A DNA stretch of 8,296 nt, taken from positions 1 through 8,296 of the forward strand of contig JAGWZT010000068.1 in the NCBI GenBank assembly GCA_018971925.1. The letters are read 5' to 3'. Below are positions 1-6,442 of this stretch, piece after piece (the stretch's first letter is position 1; the number at the start of each line of letters is the position of its first letter). The translations under genes were made by a program, and so were the position numbers. The notes under the pieces are model-generated. The model saw only the letters and a program-made list of their open reading frames with translations. It had not been told where the DNA came from and did not search any database. The DNA is from Lysobacteraceae bacterium (lineage in GTDB: Bacteria; Pseudomonadota; Gammaproteobacteria; Xanthomonadales; Rhodanobacteraceae).

Positions 1-1246
1 GGCCGCCCAGTTCGTCCTTGAGCGCGTCCAGCTTCTTCACCAGCTCGATACCGCGTTTGCGGATGTTGGCGCGCAGCTCGGGCGTGATCTCGGCCAGCAC
101 CGCGCAGGCGATGTCGAGCGCGCGCGGATTGCCGGTCATGGTGTTGCCGTAGATGCCCTTCTTGTAAAGGCCCGCGGCGCGTTCGTTGACGGCCAGCACC
201 GACAGCGGGAACTGCCCGCCGTTGAGCGCCTTGGAATAGGTTTCCATGTCGGGCGCCGGCTGCCCTTCGAAGCCGGGGTAGTCCACGATCGACAACACGC
301 CCTGCGCGCGCAGCCCGGCCTGGATGGAATCGACCAGCAGCAGCGAGCCGTGCGCCTGCGTCAATTCGCGGGCGGCGGCGTAGAACTCGGGGCTGACGGC
401 CCGGCCCGGATCGCCTTCGCCCATCACGGGTTCGAGGAACATCGCCTCGAAGAACCAGCCGTTCTTTTCGGCTTCATCGAACGCATGGCGCAGCGCGGCC
501 ACGTCGTACGGCTCGACCACGATCACCGAATGTTCGTCGCGGAAGCTGGCGAGGTTGTTGACGTATGCCTTGCGCGAGGAATCCGAATATAGCGCCGGGC
601 GTTCGGTACGGCCGTGGAAGGCGCCCTTCACGACGAGGCGTTTGATCGTGCGGCCGGCGTACTTCGCACCCGGATCGGTCATCAGCTTGGCGTTGACGTC
701 GGCGATGCGTGCGGCCAGAGTCACCGATTCCGACCCCGAGTTGAGGCACATGAACTTCGCGAACGGGTGTTTGCCCGCGTGATGGCCGATTTCGCGGCGC
801 AGCGCTTCGGTGAAGGCGTGCTGCGCCAGCGACGGCGTCATCACGTTGGCCATCGCCTGCGGCCTGGCCAGCGCCTTCATCACCGCCGGCGGGTTGTGGC
901 CGAAACCGAGCATGCCGTAGCCGCCGCAGTCGTACAGCACCGCGCCTTTGAGGGTGACGATCCACGCGCCGCGCGCGGCCAGCGGAATAAACGGGCACAC
1001 CGCGTCATCGGGATAGAAGTTGACGAAGCCTGACTGCACCGCGTGCAGTTGCTTGTCCTCGTCCATGCCCAGCACTTCCGGGTGCGCCGCCTTCAGTTGC
1101 GCAAAGGAGGCATGCGCATCCGCGATCGCACCCGCGAGATCGGCATCCTGCCCGGCGAAGCGCTCGATGGCGGCATCGTCCAGTCCGTGGGTGCGGACCT
1201 TGCCGCCGTGGTCGCGCATTTCGCGCAGCATGTCGATGGATTTCAT
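1..1246 (-). CDS. Class III PLP-dependent aminotransferase, 3' end cut by the window edge
   Basis: The minus strand from the ATG at 1246 stays open to the window edge, giving 415 codons; the C-terminus lies outside. It reads as a fold-type I, class III (ornithine/acetylornithine-like) aminotransferase, a cytosolic PLP enzyme that moves an amino group between an amine donor and an oxo acid. Visible landmarks are the phosphate-binding NSGSES (169-174), FHGRT (210-214), LEPVMGEG (271-278), the cofactor-nitrogen aspartate in VDSIQAG (Asp306), the likely Schiff-base lysine in YSKALNGGQ (Lys339) and the TMTGNP block (369-374). The start is supported by GGAGG at 1252-1256, 5 bases upstream. About 100 N-terminal residues precede the core. 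The motifs around Asp306 and Lys339 differ from the usual DEVQTG and GGG-P-GA forms, so the substrate cannot be named. It is divergent from the downstream plus-strand genes and so probably has its own promoter. Confidence 0.9.
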   Translation of the reverse strand, partial: MKSIDMLREMRDHGGKVRTHGLDDAAIERFAGQDADLAGAIADAHASFAQLKAAHPEVLGMDEDKQLHAVQSGFVNFYPDDAVCPFIPLAARGAWIVTLKGAVLYDCGGYGMLGFGHNPPAVMKALARPQAMANVMTPSLAQHAFTEALRREIGHHAGKHPFAKFMCLNSGSESVTLAARIADVNAKLMTDPGAKYAGRTIKRLVVKGAFHGRTERPALYSDSSRKAYVNNLASFRDEHSVIVVEPYDVAALRHAFDEAEKNGWFFEAMFLEPVMGEGDPGRAVSPEFYAAARELTQAHGSLLLVDSIQAGLRAQGVLSIVDYPGFEGQPAPDMETYSKALNGGQFPLSVLAVNERAAGLYKKGIYGNTMTGNPRALDIACAVLAEITPELRANIRKRGIELVKKLDALKDELGG

Positions 1247-1320
1247 GGGAGCCTCCGGCGCGGCGACGCCCGCATGGGATCGCCCGTAAGTGATTAACGC
1301 GGAAAAGAAAACGTCTTGGG

Positions 1321-1326
1321 ATTCTA
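1321..1326 (-). promoter_or_regulatory. Possible -10 element for the aminotransferase
   Basis: On the minus strand these bases read TAGAAT, one mismatch from the sigma-70 -10 consensus, inside the only AT-rich patch of the gap. The bases 17 upstream (TTACGC) are a poor -35 match. If it is used, transcription would start near 1314 and give a leader of about 68 bases. This rests on one hexamer only. Confidence 0.3.
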
Positions 1327-1389
1327 GCAGGCGACCCGGCGCGGCGTAACCCCGCGGGGCGCGGCATGACGGCTGTCAGATTCGATCGG

Positions 1390-1451
1390 TGACGCCCCGC
1401 AGCTGATGGCTGGCAACGGTTGCGGCATGCTGGCGACCGGATGGGGCGTCA
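1390..1451 (+). repeat. Inverted repeat in the leader of the ICMT-like gene
   Basis: TGACGCCCC at 1390-1398 is the exact reverse complement of GGGGCGTCA at 1443-1451, with 44 bases between. The right arm ends two bases before the GGAGG Shine-Dalgarno sequence (1454-1458) of the gene starting at 1464. In RNA the two arms could pair and present the ribosome site next to the base of a stem. It could also be chance in GC-rich DNA. Confidence 0.35.
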
Positions 1452-1463
1452 TCGGAGGCCGGC

Positions 1464-2060
1464 ATGCCGGCGTTGATCGCACACTCGCATTTTCATCTGG
1501 TCGTGTTCTACGCCGCGCTGTTCGTGTGTTTCGCGCCGGAGTGGGTCGGCACATTCTTTCAGCGGGTCGAAAAGGGCGCCCACGTGCGCGACCGCGGTTC
1601 GCACGCATGGATTTTCATCGCGGTGGGCATGGGTGTCGCGGCGGGGATTTTCCTTGTCAACGCCAATTTTCCCGGCACGACGCTGGTGCGCGGCCAGCGC
1701 CTGCAATTCTGGACAGGCATCGCGGTGATGGCGGTTGGCCTTGCGTTCCGATGGTACGCGATCAAGAGCCTCGGCCGGTTTTTCACCCGCACGGTGGCGA
1801 CGCGCGCGGGGCAATACGTGGTGGACACGGGGCCCTACCGGCTGATTCGGCATCCTTCCTACGCCGGCGGGCTGATGATGTTTCTAGGCATGGGGATCGC
1901 GATGACCAACTGGGCCGCGCTGCTCGCAATCATGGCGGGCGCGGGGATCGGTTACGCCTACCGCGTGCACGTCGAGGAGCGGGCGCTGTGCGAGGACCTC
2001 GGGCAGTCGTATCGCGATTACATGCTGCGCACCAAGCGGTTCGTGCCGTACGTCTGGTGA
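1464..2060 (+). CDS. Isoprenylcysteine carboxyl methyltransferase (ICMT)-family membrane protein
   Basis: This 198-residue integral membrane protein belongs to the ICMT/phospholipid-methyltransferase superfamily, whose members are SAM-dependent methyltransferases with the active site at the membrane face. Hydrophobic segments lie at about 9-25, 47-66, 80-97 and a C-terminal helical hairpin at 135-165. The family signature is clear in the C-terminal half: GPYRLIRHPSYAGG (123-136), with the RHP-Y cofactor-binding element, then RVHVEE (167-172) and the terminal YRDYMLRTKRFVPYVW block. The start has GGAGG at 1454-1458 with a 5-base spacer. Bacteria lack prenylated CAAX proteins of the eukaryotic kind, so the methyl acceptor is unknown; a lipid or small molecule is possible. 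The kinase gene begins 35 bp downstream on the same strand, which makes co-transcription plausible. Confidence 0.85.
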   Translation: MPALIAHSHFHLVVFYAALFVCFAPEWVGTFFQRVEKGAHVRDRGSHAWIFIAVGMGVAAGIFLVNANFPGTTLVRGQRLQFWTGIAVMAVGLAFRWYAIKSLGRFFTRTVATRAGQYVVDTGPYRLIRHPSYAGGLMMFLGMGIAMTNWAALLAIMAGAGIGYAYRVHVEERALCEDLGQSYRDYMLRTKRFVPYVW

Positions 2061-2095
2061 GCGGCGCGCAATCACCCCGGTAAGGTTGGCGTACC

Positions 2096-3349
2096 ATGGA
2101 TTCAAGACTGATCGATCCGCCGCCCTTCGAAGTTTCGAGACGCACGATGTTCCGTCGTTTTTTTACGCCCGCTCCAGATTCGCTGATCCTGATGTCGTCC
2201 AGGCGCGGCAAGGGCCGCTGGGTGATGCTGTGGAATCTGGTCTGGGTTACATGGATGTTCGGCGATGTGGTAGCGGGGATGCCGTTGCCGAAGTACTGGT
2301 GGCCGGCGACCCTCGCAGCGCTGATAGTGTTCCTGCTGCTCTATGCGTGCATCAACGTTCGGCCAATACGTGAGGTTTCAAGGTATGCGCTGGCGACGGT
2401 CGCGCTGGCCTGCCTGATCATGCCGGTCAGCCGTTACGCTTCCGGCACATGTCTCATTTACGCTTGCGCGTATCTGTCCCTGCAACCGACAGCGCGCAAG
2501 GTGCTTGCCCGTGTCGTCCCCGTGATGGTTGTTTGGGCATTCGAGACGCGAGTGTTGCAATGGCCGTGGCAAGCCGGGATCTGGGTGCTGCTGGTCAGCT
2601 TTGCGATATCGATCGGTCAGTATTCCATGTGGCTGGGCTTGCGCAAGAACGCCGAGTTGCGCCTGTCGCACGACGAAGTCCGCCGGCTTGCGGCCAGCGC
2701 CGAGCGCGAGCGCATCGGGCGCGACCTGCATGATTTGCTCGGGCACACCTTGTCGATGGTGGCGTTGAAGTCGGAACTGGCCGGGCGTCTGATCGACCGC
2801 GATCCGCGCGCCGCCCGGCGCGAAATCGGTGACGTGGAGCGCGTGGCGCGCGAGGCGCTGTCGCAGGTGCGCAGCGCGGTCAGCGGCATCCGCGCTGCGG
2901 CGATGGCGGCGGAACTCGCTTCCGCGCGCCTGCTGCTGGAAGCCGCGGGCGTGCAGATGGAGTACTGGCACGACCCCAAGGAGCTGCCGGTTGAGGTCGA
3001 GACCTGCCTGGCGATGGTGTTGCGGGAGGCCGTCACCAACATCCAGCGGCACGCGCACGCCAACCGCGTCGAGGTCACCGTGATCACCGGCGTCGAGCGC
3101 GTGGTGATGCGCGTGCGCGACGATGGCCGCGGCGGCGTCAACGAACGCGGCAACGGACTTACCGGCATGCGCGAACGCATCGAGGCACGCGGCGGCACGC
3201 TTCAGATCGACTCGCCGCGCGGCCACGGCACCAGCGTCGAAGTGGCGTTGCCGCTGCCGGCGAGCGCGCTCGGGAGCCAGCCGCCGGCGTTGAAATCCGC
3301 CGCGGCCACGGTGGTGCCGCTGGTACAGCGCGCTGGCGGCCACGCATGA
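2096..3349 (+). CDS. DesK-like sensor histidine kinase (HisKA_3 / HATPase_c)
   Basis: This 417-residue membrane histidine kinase is of the NarX/DesK (HisKA_3) class; it autophosphorylates and then phosphorylates the adjacent regulator. About six hydrophobic segments lie between residues 43 and 178 (for example 68-87, 96-112, 161-176), followed by a linker helix. The dimerisation/phosphoacceptor motif ERERIGRDLHDLLGH (203-217) has His212 as the phosphorylated residue. The ATPase domain shows the N-box REAVTNIQRHA (Asn315), DDGRG (342-346), GNGLTGMRER (352-361) and GHGTS (376-380). No large periplasmic or PAS domain is visible, so the signal is probably sensed in or at the membrane, as in DesK. 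I chose ATG 2096 because TAAGG sits at 2081-2085; ATG 2147 (residue 18, MFRRFF) is an alternative but has no visible ribosome site. The stop overlaps the next start (ATGA). The sensor half is visibly less GC-rich than the kinase half. Confidence 0.9.
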   Translation: MDSRLIDPPPFEVSRRTMFRRFFTPAPDSLILMSSRRGKGRWVMLWNLVWVTWMFGDVVAGMPLPKYWWPATLAALIVFLLLYACINVRPIREVSRYALATVALACLIMPVSRYASGTCLIYACAYLSLQPTARKVLARVVPVMVVWAFETRVLQWPWQAGIWVLLVSFAISIGQYSMWLGLRKNAELRLSHDEVRRLAASAERERIGRDLHDLLGHTLSMVALKSELAGRLIDRDPRAARREIGDVERVAREALSQVRSAVSGIRAAAMAAELASARLLLEAAGVQMEYWHDPKELPVEVETCLAMVLREAVTNIQRHAHANRVEVTVITGVERVVMRVRDDGRGGVNERGNGLTGMRERIEARGGTLQIDSPRGHGTSVEVALPLPASALGSQPPALKSAAATVVPLVQRAGGHA

Positions 3350-3948
3350 TTCGCGTCATGCTTGCGGAAGACCAGGCGATGGTGCGCGGCGCGCTGGCCG
3401 CGCTGCTGGCACTGGAACCCGATATCGAGGTGCTGGGTTCGGCCGCCGACGGCGAGTCCGCGTGGCGCGAAATGCAACGCCTCAAGCCCGACATCCTGAT
3501 TTCCGACATCGAGATGCCGGGCCTCACCGGCCTCGAACTCGCGCAGCGCATCCAGCGCCACGAGCTGCCGATCAAGGTCGTGATCGTCACCACGTTCGCG
3601 CGTTCGGGCTACCTGCGCCGCGCGCTGGACGCGGGCGTGTCGGGGTACCTGCTGAAGGATGCGCCCGCGGAAAAGCTCGCGGACTCCTTGCGGTTCGTGC
3701 ATCGCGGCGGCCGCGCGATCGATCCGGAACTGGCGCTGGAGGCCTGGACGGAAGCCGACCCGTTGAACGACCGCGAGCGCCAGGTCTTGCGTTTGGCCGG
3801 CGAGGGACAGAGCGCCGGCGACATCGCGGGCAAGCTCAATCTGTCGCACGGCACCGTGCGCAATTACCTGTCCGAGGCGATCGGCAAGCTCGGCGTCGCC
3901 AATCGGATCGAGGCGTATCGGCTTGCCAGGCAAAAAGGCTGGCTGTAG
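3346..3948 (+). CDS. NarL/DesR-family DNA-binding response regulator
   Basis: This 200-residue cytoplasmic response regulator is the evident partner of the preceding kinase; its ATG overlaps the kinase stop as ATGA, implying translational coupling. The receiver domain (about 1-118) has the acidic pair Glu8-Asp9, the phosphoacceptor Asp54 in LISDIEMPG, Thr82/Thr83 in VIVTTFA and Lys104 in YLLKDAPAEK. The C-terminal LuxR/NarL-type helix-turn-helix (about 138-200) carries LNDRERQVLRLAGEGQS and the recognition region LNLSHGTVRNYLSEAIGKL. The length and sequence closely fit DesR-like regulators, which in Bacillus control a lipid desaturase. No desaturase or ABC transporter lies nearby here, so the regulon is unknown. 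The ICMT-like gene upstream is a candidate target by position only. Confidence 0.93.
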   Translation: MIRVMLAEDQAMVRGALAALLALEPDIEVLGSAADGESAWREMQRLKPDILISDIEMPGLTGLELAQRIQRHELPIKVVIVTTFARSGYLRRALDAGVSGYLLKDAPAEKLADSLRFVHRGGRAIDPELALEAWTEADPLNDRERQVLRLAGEGQSAGDIAGKLNLSHGTVRNYLSEAIGKLGVANRIEAYRLARQKGWL

Positions 3949-3950
3949 CA

Positions 3951-3964
3951 GCGCCGGAAGGCGC
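3951..3964 (+). repeat. Short hairpin just after the response-regulator stop
   Basis: GCGCC (3951-3955) and GGCGC (3960-3964) can form a 5-bp stem closed by a GGAA tetraloop, a GNRA-type loop that is stable in RNA. It lies two bases after the TAG stop (3946-3948). No run of T follows, so it is not a standard intrinsic terminator; it could stabilise the 3' end of the transcript or be chance. Confidence 0.35.
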
Positions 3965-4005
3965 GAATGGGCACCGCGATACCACGTCGGACCTGCCGGT
4001 CCTCC

Positions 4006-4011
4006 TACAAT
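4006..4011 (+). promoter_or_regulatory. Possible -10 element for queA
   Basis: TACAAT matches the sigma-70 -10 consensus at five of six positions and lies 30 bases before the queA TTG start, which would give a short leader of about 24 bases. No good -35 element is seen 16-18 bases upstream, so the call rests on the hexamer and its position in the 93-bp gap. Confidence 0.35.
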
Positions 4012-4041
4012 GTGCACGTGCCGGCCGCGCAGCGCGATCCC

Positions 4042-5076
4042 TTGAAGAAATCCGATTTCCACTACGACCTGCCGGTCGAGCTGATCGCGCAGCAGCCGTT
4101 GCCCGAGCGGAGCGCCAGCCGCCTGCTGGTGGCGGATGCCCCGCGGCAGTCGCTGGCCGATTGCGCCTTCCATGATTTGCCGGGCCTGCTGCGCGCGGGC
4201 GACCTGCTGGTGTTCAACGACACCCGCGTGCTGCCGGCGCGCCTGTTCGGCCGCAAGCCCAGCGGAGGCGCGGTCGAGATCATGCTCGAGCGCATCACCG
4301 GCACGCACACCGCGACCGCAATGCTGGGGGTGAGCAAGAAGCCCCGCGAGGGCAGCCCGATCGAACTCGACGACGGCACACCGGTGCGGGTGCTGGGCCG
4401 CGACGGGCAGTTCTTCGAACTCAGGTTCGAATGTGTCGAGCCGCTGGAAAAACTGCTGTTGCGGATCGGCCACATGCCGCTGCCGCCGTACATCGCGCGG
4501 CCCGACGATGCGCGCGACGGCGAGCGATATCAGACCGTGTATGCGCGCCAGCCCGGAGCGGTCGCGGCGCCGACCGCCGGCCTGCATTTCGATGCGCCGT
4601 TGCTGGATGCGCTGCGCGCGCGCGGCATCGACTTCGGCTACATCACGCTGCACGTGGGCGCCGGCACCTTCCAGCCGGTGCGCGCGGAAAAGATCGAAGA
4701 CCACGAGATGCACCGCGAGTGGTTGAATGTCGGCGCGGAACTGGTCGAGAAGATCCGTCGCACACGGGCGCGCGGCGGCCGCGTGATCGCGGTCGGCACC
4801 ACGGTGGTGCGCGCGCTCGAAGCCGCGCGCGGCGAGCACGGCGGGGTGGAACCGTTCGCGGGTGAGACGCAAATCTTCATCTTCCCCGGCTACCGCATCA
4901 CCAGCGTCGATGGGCTGGTCACCAATTTCCACTTGCCTGAATCGACCTTGTTGATGCTGGTGTCCGCGTTCGCCGGGCGCGAATTCGTGTTGTCGGCGTA
5001 TCGCCACGCGGTCGCGCAGCGCTACCGGTTTTATTCGTACGGCGATGCGATGCTGGTGTGGCCTGCGACACCCTGA
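4042..5076 (+). CDS. queA: S-adenosylmethionine:tRNA ribosyltransferase-isomerase
   Basis: QueA transfers and rearranges the ribosyl part of S-adenosylmethionine onto preQ1 at tRNA position 34, making epoxyqueuosine in the cytoplasm. I place the start at TTG 4042 because the protein then begins with the family-typical M-K-K-S-DFHYDLP and is 344 residues, close to the usual 345-356. The frame is open upstream to an ATG at 3967, but those 25 codons show no conservation I recognise, and no Shine-Dalgarno is clear for either start. Conserved blocks are DLLVFNDTRVLPARL (54-68), GHMPLPPYI (143-151), PGAVAAPTAGLHF (171-183), LHVGAGTFQPVR (203-214), VGTTVVRALE (251-260), TNFHLPESTLLMLVSAF (294-310) and YSYGDAMLV (331-339). 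tgt follows on the same strand, a widely conserved pairing, though here they are 205 bp apart rather than tightly packed. Confidence 0.97.
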   Translation: MKKSDFHYDLPVELIAQQPLPERSASRLLVADAPRQSLADCAFHDLPGLLRAGDLLVFNDTRVLPARLFGRKPSGGAVEIMLERITGTHTATAMLGVSKKPREGSPIELDDGTPVRVLGRDGQFFELRFECVEPLEKLLLRIGHMPLPPYIARPDDARDGERYQTVYARQPGAVAAPTAGLHFDAPLLDALRARGIDFGYITLHVGAGTFQPVRAEKIEDHEMHREWLNVGAELVEKIRRTRARGGRVIAVGTTVVRALEAARGEHGGVEPFAGETQIFIFPGYRITSVDGLVTNFHLPESTLLMLVSAFAGREFVLSAYRHAVAQRYRFYSYGDAMLVWPATP

Positions 5077-5100
5077 CAAGCTGCTGTGCTTTGCAGCTTG
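5077..5100 (+). repeat. 8-bp hairpin directly after the queA stop
   Basis: CAAGCTGC (5077-5084) and GCAGCTTG (5093-5100) are perfect reverse complements around an 8-base loop, starting at the first base after the queA stop codon. There is no T run after the stem. It may mark the queA transcript end by a factor-dependent route or be the left end of a dispersed repeat that fills the spacer. Confidence 0.5.
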
Positions 5101-5126
5101 ACCACCGGCGGTGCTCGGCATGCTCA

Positions 5127-5142
5127 TGTACTGACGTGTACA
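5127..5142 (+). repeat. Short inverted repeat in the queA-tgt spacer
   Basis: TGTAC and GTACA flank a six-base centre (TGACGT). The arms are short, so the evidence is the symmetry and its place between two stronger hairpins. The exact ends are uncertain by a base or so. Confidence 0.35.
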
Positions 5143-5185
5143 CTCCGCTGCCTGCGCTCCGGCGACGGCCAACCTGCTTTCGCTC

Positions 5186-5207
5186 GCGACGCTTCTCGGG
5201 GCGTCGC
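5186..5207 (+). repeat. 7-bp GC-rich hairpin upstream of tgt
   Basis: GCGACGC (5186-5192) and GCGTCGC (5201-5207) are perfect reverse complements around an 8-base loop. The stem lies about 75 bases before the tgt start. It lacks a following T run, so it is not an ordinary intrinsic terminator. Confidence 0.45.
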
Positions 5208-5281
5208 TTGGCTGCGTAATCACCGTGACCCATCCGCGTAAGACATTGTGACTCCCTGGCGCCCAAGGGTTCAGCGAAGAC

Positions 5282-6442
5282 ATGCAATTCGAACTCCTTG
5301 CCACTGACCACGCTGCGCGTCGCGGCCGCGTTACCTTGCCGCGCGGCACGATCGATACGCCCGCGTTCATGCCGGTCGGCACCTACGGTTCGGTGAAGGC
5401 AATGCTGCCGCGTGATCTCGGCGACGTCGGCACCCAGATCATCCTCGGCAATACGTTTCATCTCTGGTTGCGGCCGGGGCTGGAGGTGATCGGCGAATTC
5501 GGCGGCCTGCACGATTTCGTCGGTTGGGACAAACCGATCCTCACCGACTCCGGAGGCTTTCAGGTGTTCTCGCTGGCCGAGCGCCGCAAGCTCACCGAGG
5601 AAGGCGTGACGTTCGCGTCGCCGGTCGATGGTTCGCGGGTGTTCCTGTCGCCCGAGAAATCCATGCGCATCCAGACGGTGCTGGATTCCGACATCGTGAT
5701 GGCGTTCGACGAATGCACGCCGTACACGGTGGATGGCGAGCCGGTGGACGCGCACGTGGTGCGCGAGTCGATGGAGCTTTCATTGCGCTGGGCCGCGCGT
5801 TCGCGGCGCGCGTTCGACGAGTTCGGCAACCGCAACGCGCTGTTCGGAATCGTGCAGGGCGGCGTGCATGATGACTTGCGTACGCGTTCCGCCGAAGGCT
5901 TGCTGAAAATCGGTTTCGATGGCTACGCGCTGGGCGGGCTCGCGGTCGGCGAGCCGGAGGCCGAGCGCAACGCGACGCTGGAAACCGCCGCGCCGCGCCT
6001 GCCTTGCGACAAGCCGCGTTATCTGATGGGCGTCGGCAGGCCCGAGGACATCGTGGAAGCGGTGCGCCGCGGCATCGACATGTTCGATTGCGTGATGCCG
6101 ACCCGGCATGCGCGCAACGGGTTCCTGTTCACGCGCGCAGGCACGTTGCGCATCCGCAACGCGAAATTCGCGAACGACACACGACCCATCGAGGAAGGTT
6201 GTGCGTGCTACGCCTGCGCGGGCGGATTCTCGCGTGCTTACCTGCGTCACCTCGACCGCTGCGGCGAAATACTCGGCTCGCAACTCGCGACCATCCACAA
6301 CCTGCATCATTACCTGACGCTGATGCGCGAGTTGCGCGAGGCGATCGAGTCGCATGCACTGGATAGCTACGTCGCCGAGTTCTACGCGCGGCGGCATCCC
6401 CCCGCGCCGTGGACGCGACCCCCTTCCCTCGGAAGGGGGTGA
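5282..6442 (+). CDS. tgt: tRNA-guanine transglycosylase
   Basis: Tgt swaps guanine at position 34 of GUN-anticodon tRNAs for preQ1, one step before QueA. The 386-residue protein starts with MQFELLATD, aligning well with known Tgt N-termini, so ATG 5282 is secure despite a weak ribosome site. Catalytic features are Asp89 in LTDSGGFQVF (87-96), the VQGG block (191-194) for base recognition, and the nucleophile Asp269 in FDCVMPTRHARNG (268-280). Zinc ligands are Cys307, Cys309, Cys312 and His339; compared with my recollection of E. coli Tgt there is one extra residue between Cys312 and SRAY. The conserved fold ends near FYARR (367-371). The last 15 residues are a Pro/Arg/Gly-rich tail partly encoded by a perfect palindrome that includes the stop. 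A second in-frame TGA follows at once (6443-6445). yajC-secDF, the frequent downstream neighbours, are absent. Confidence 0.97.
   Translation: MQFELLATDHAARRGRVTLPRGTIDTPAFMPVGTYGSVKAMLPRDLGDVGTQIILGNTFHLWLRPGLEVIGEFGGLHDFVGWDKPILTDSGGFQVFSLAERRKLTEEGVTFASPVDGSRVFLSPEKSMRIQTVLDSDIVMAFDECTPYTVDGEPVDAHVVRESMELSLRWAARSRRAFDEFGNRNALFGIVQGGVHDDLRTRSAEGLLKIGFDGYALGGLAVGEPEAERNATLETAAPRLPCDKPRYLMGVGRPEDIVEAVRRGIDMFDCVMPTRHARNGFLFTRAGTLRIRNAKFANDTRPIEEGCACYACAGGFSRAYLRHLDRCGEILGSQLATIHNLHHYLTLMRELREAIESHALDSYVAEFYARRHPPAPWTRPPSLGRG
6418..6440. repeat. 10-bp perfect palindrome over the tgt stop codon
   Basis: ACCCCCTTCC (6418-6427) and GGAAGGGGGT (6431-6440) are perfect reverse complements around a three-base loop, CTC. 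The last base of the right arm is the first base of the tgt TGA stop. The RNA stem would be very stable on either strand. No T run follows on either side. It looks like a dispersed palindromic repeat that has become the tgt 3' end. Confidence 0.75.

Larger units (their letters stand above)
1247..1463. other. Divergent intergenic region between aminotransferase and ICMT-like gene
   Basis: This gap should hold both promoters. It shows GGAGG sites in front of each gene, a relatively AT-rich patch at about 1290-1326, a 10-bp perfect palindrome CCCCGCGGGG at 1350-1359, and TGAC/GTCA half-sites spaced by four bases at 1367-1378. A 9-bp inverted repeat spans 1390-1451. The ORFs that cross the region show no recognisable protein features and look like chance. 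No confident sigma-70 pair is visible for the plus-strand direction. Confidence 0.6.
5077..5281. other. Structured non-coding spacer between queA and tgt
   Basis: These 205 bases encode no gene I can support. They contain three inverted repeats: the queA-proximal one (5077-5100), TGTAC/GTACA around 5127-5142, and GCGACGC/GCGTCGC at 5186-5207. No matched -35/-10 pair for tgt is evident, and the tgt ribosome site is weak. The stretch between the hairpins has the look of a dispersed intergenic repeat that I associate with related genomes, but only from memory. Confidence 0.5.

Noticed and set aside
1406..2083. A 225-codon plus-strand frame overlapping the ICMT-like gene in another frame
   Set aside because: The alternative frame 1464-2060 has the full ICMT signature, membrane segments and a strong ribosome site; this one has none.
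2378..3343. A 321-codon minus-strand frame within the histidine kinase gene
   Set aside because: Antisense shadow of a gene with clear HisKA_3 and HATPase motifs; the translation has no recognisable features.
2147..3349. A later start for the histidine kinase at ATG 2147
   Set aside because: The protein would begin MFRRFF, which is plausible, but there is no ribosome site before it, whereas 2096 has TAAGG upstream. It is kept only as an alternative.
5077..5100. The hairpin after queA as a classical intrinsic terminator
   Set aside because: The stem is perfect, but it is not followed by a run of T; I list it only as an inverted repeat.
5077..5281. A preQ1 riboswitch in front of tgt
   Set aside because: I looked for a short preQ1-I type pseudoknot with an A-rich tail before the tgt start and did not see one; the visible hairpins are GC-rich, with no A-rich strand.
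3202..5382. A 726-codon open frame on the minus strand across the kinase end, response regulator, queA and the start of tgt
   Set aside because: It lies antisense to four well-supported conserved genes, its translation is rich in Arg, Ala, Gln and His without any domain, and such long shadows are normal in GC-rich DNA.
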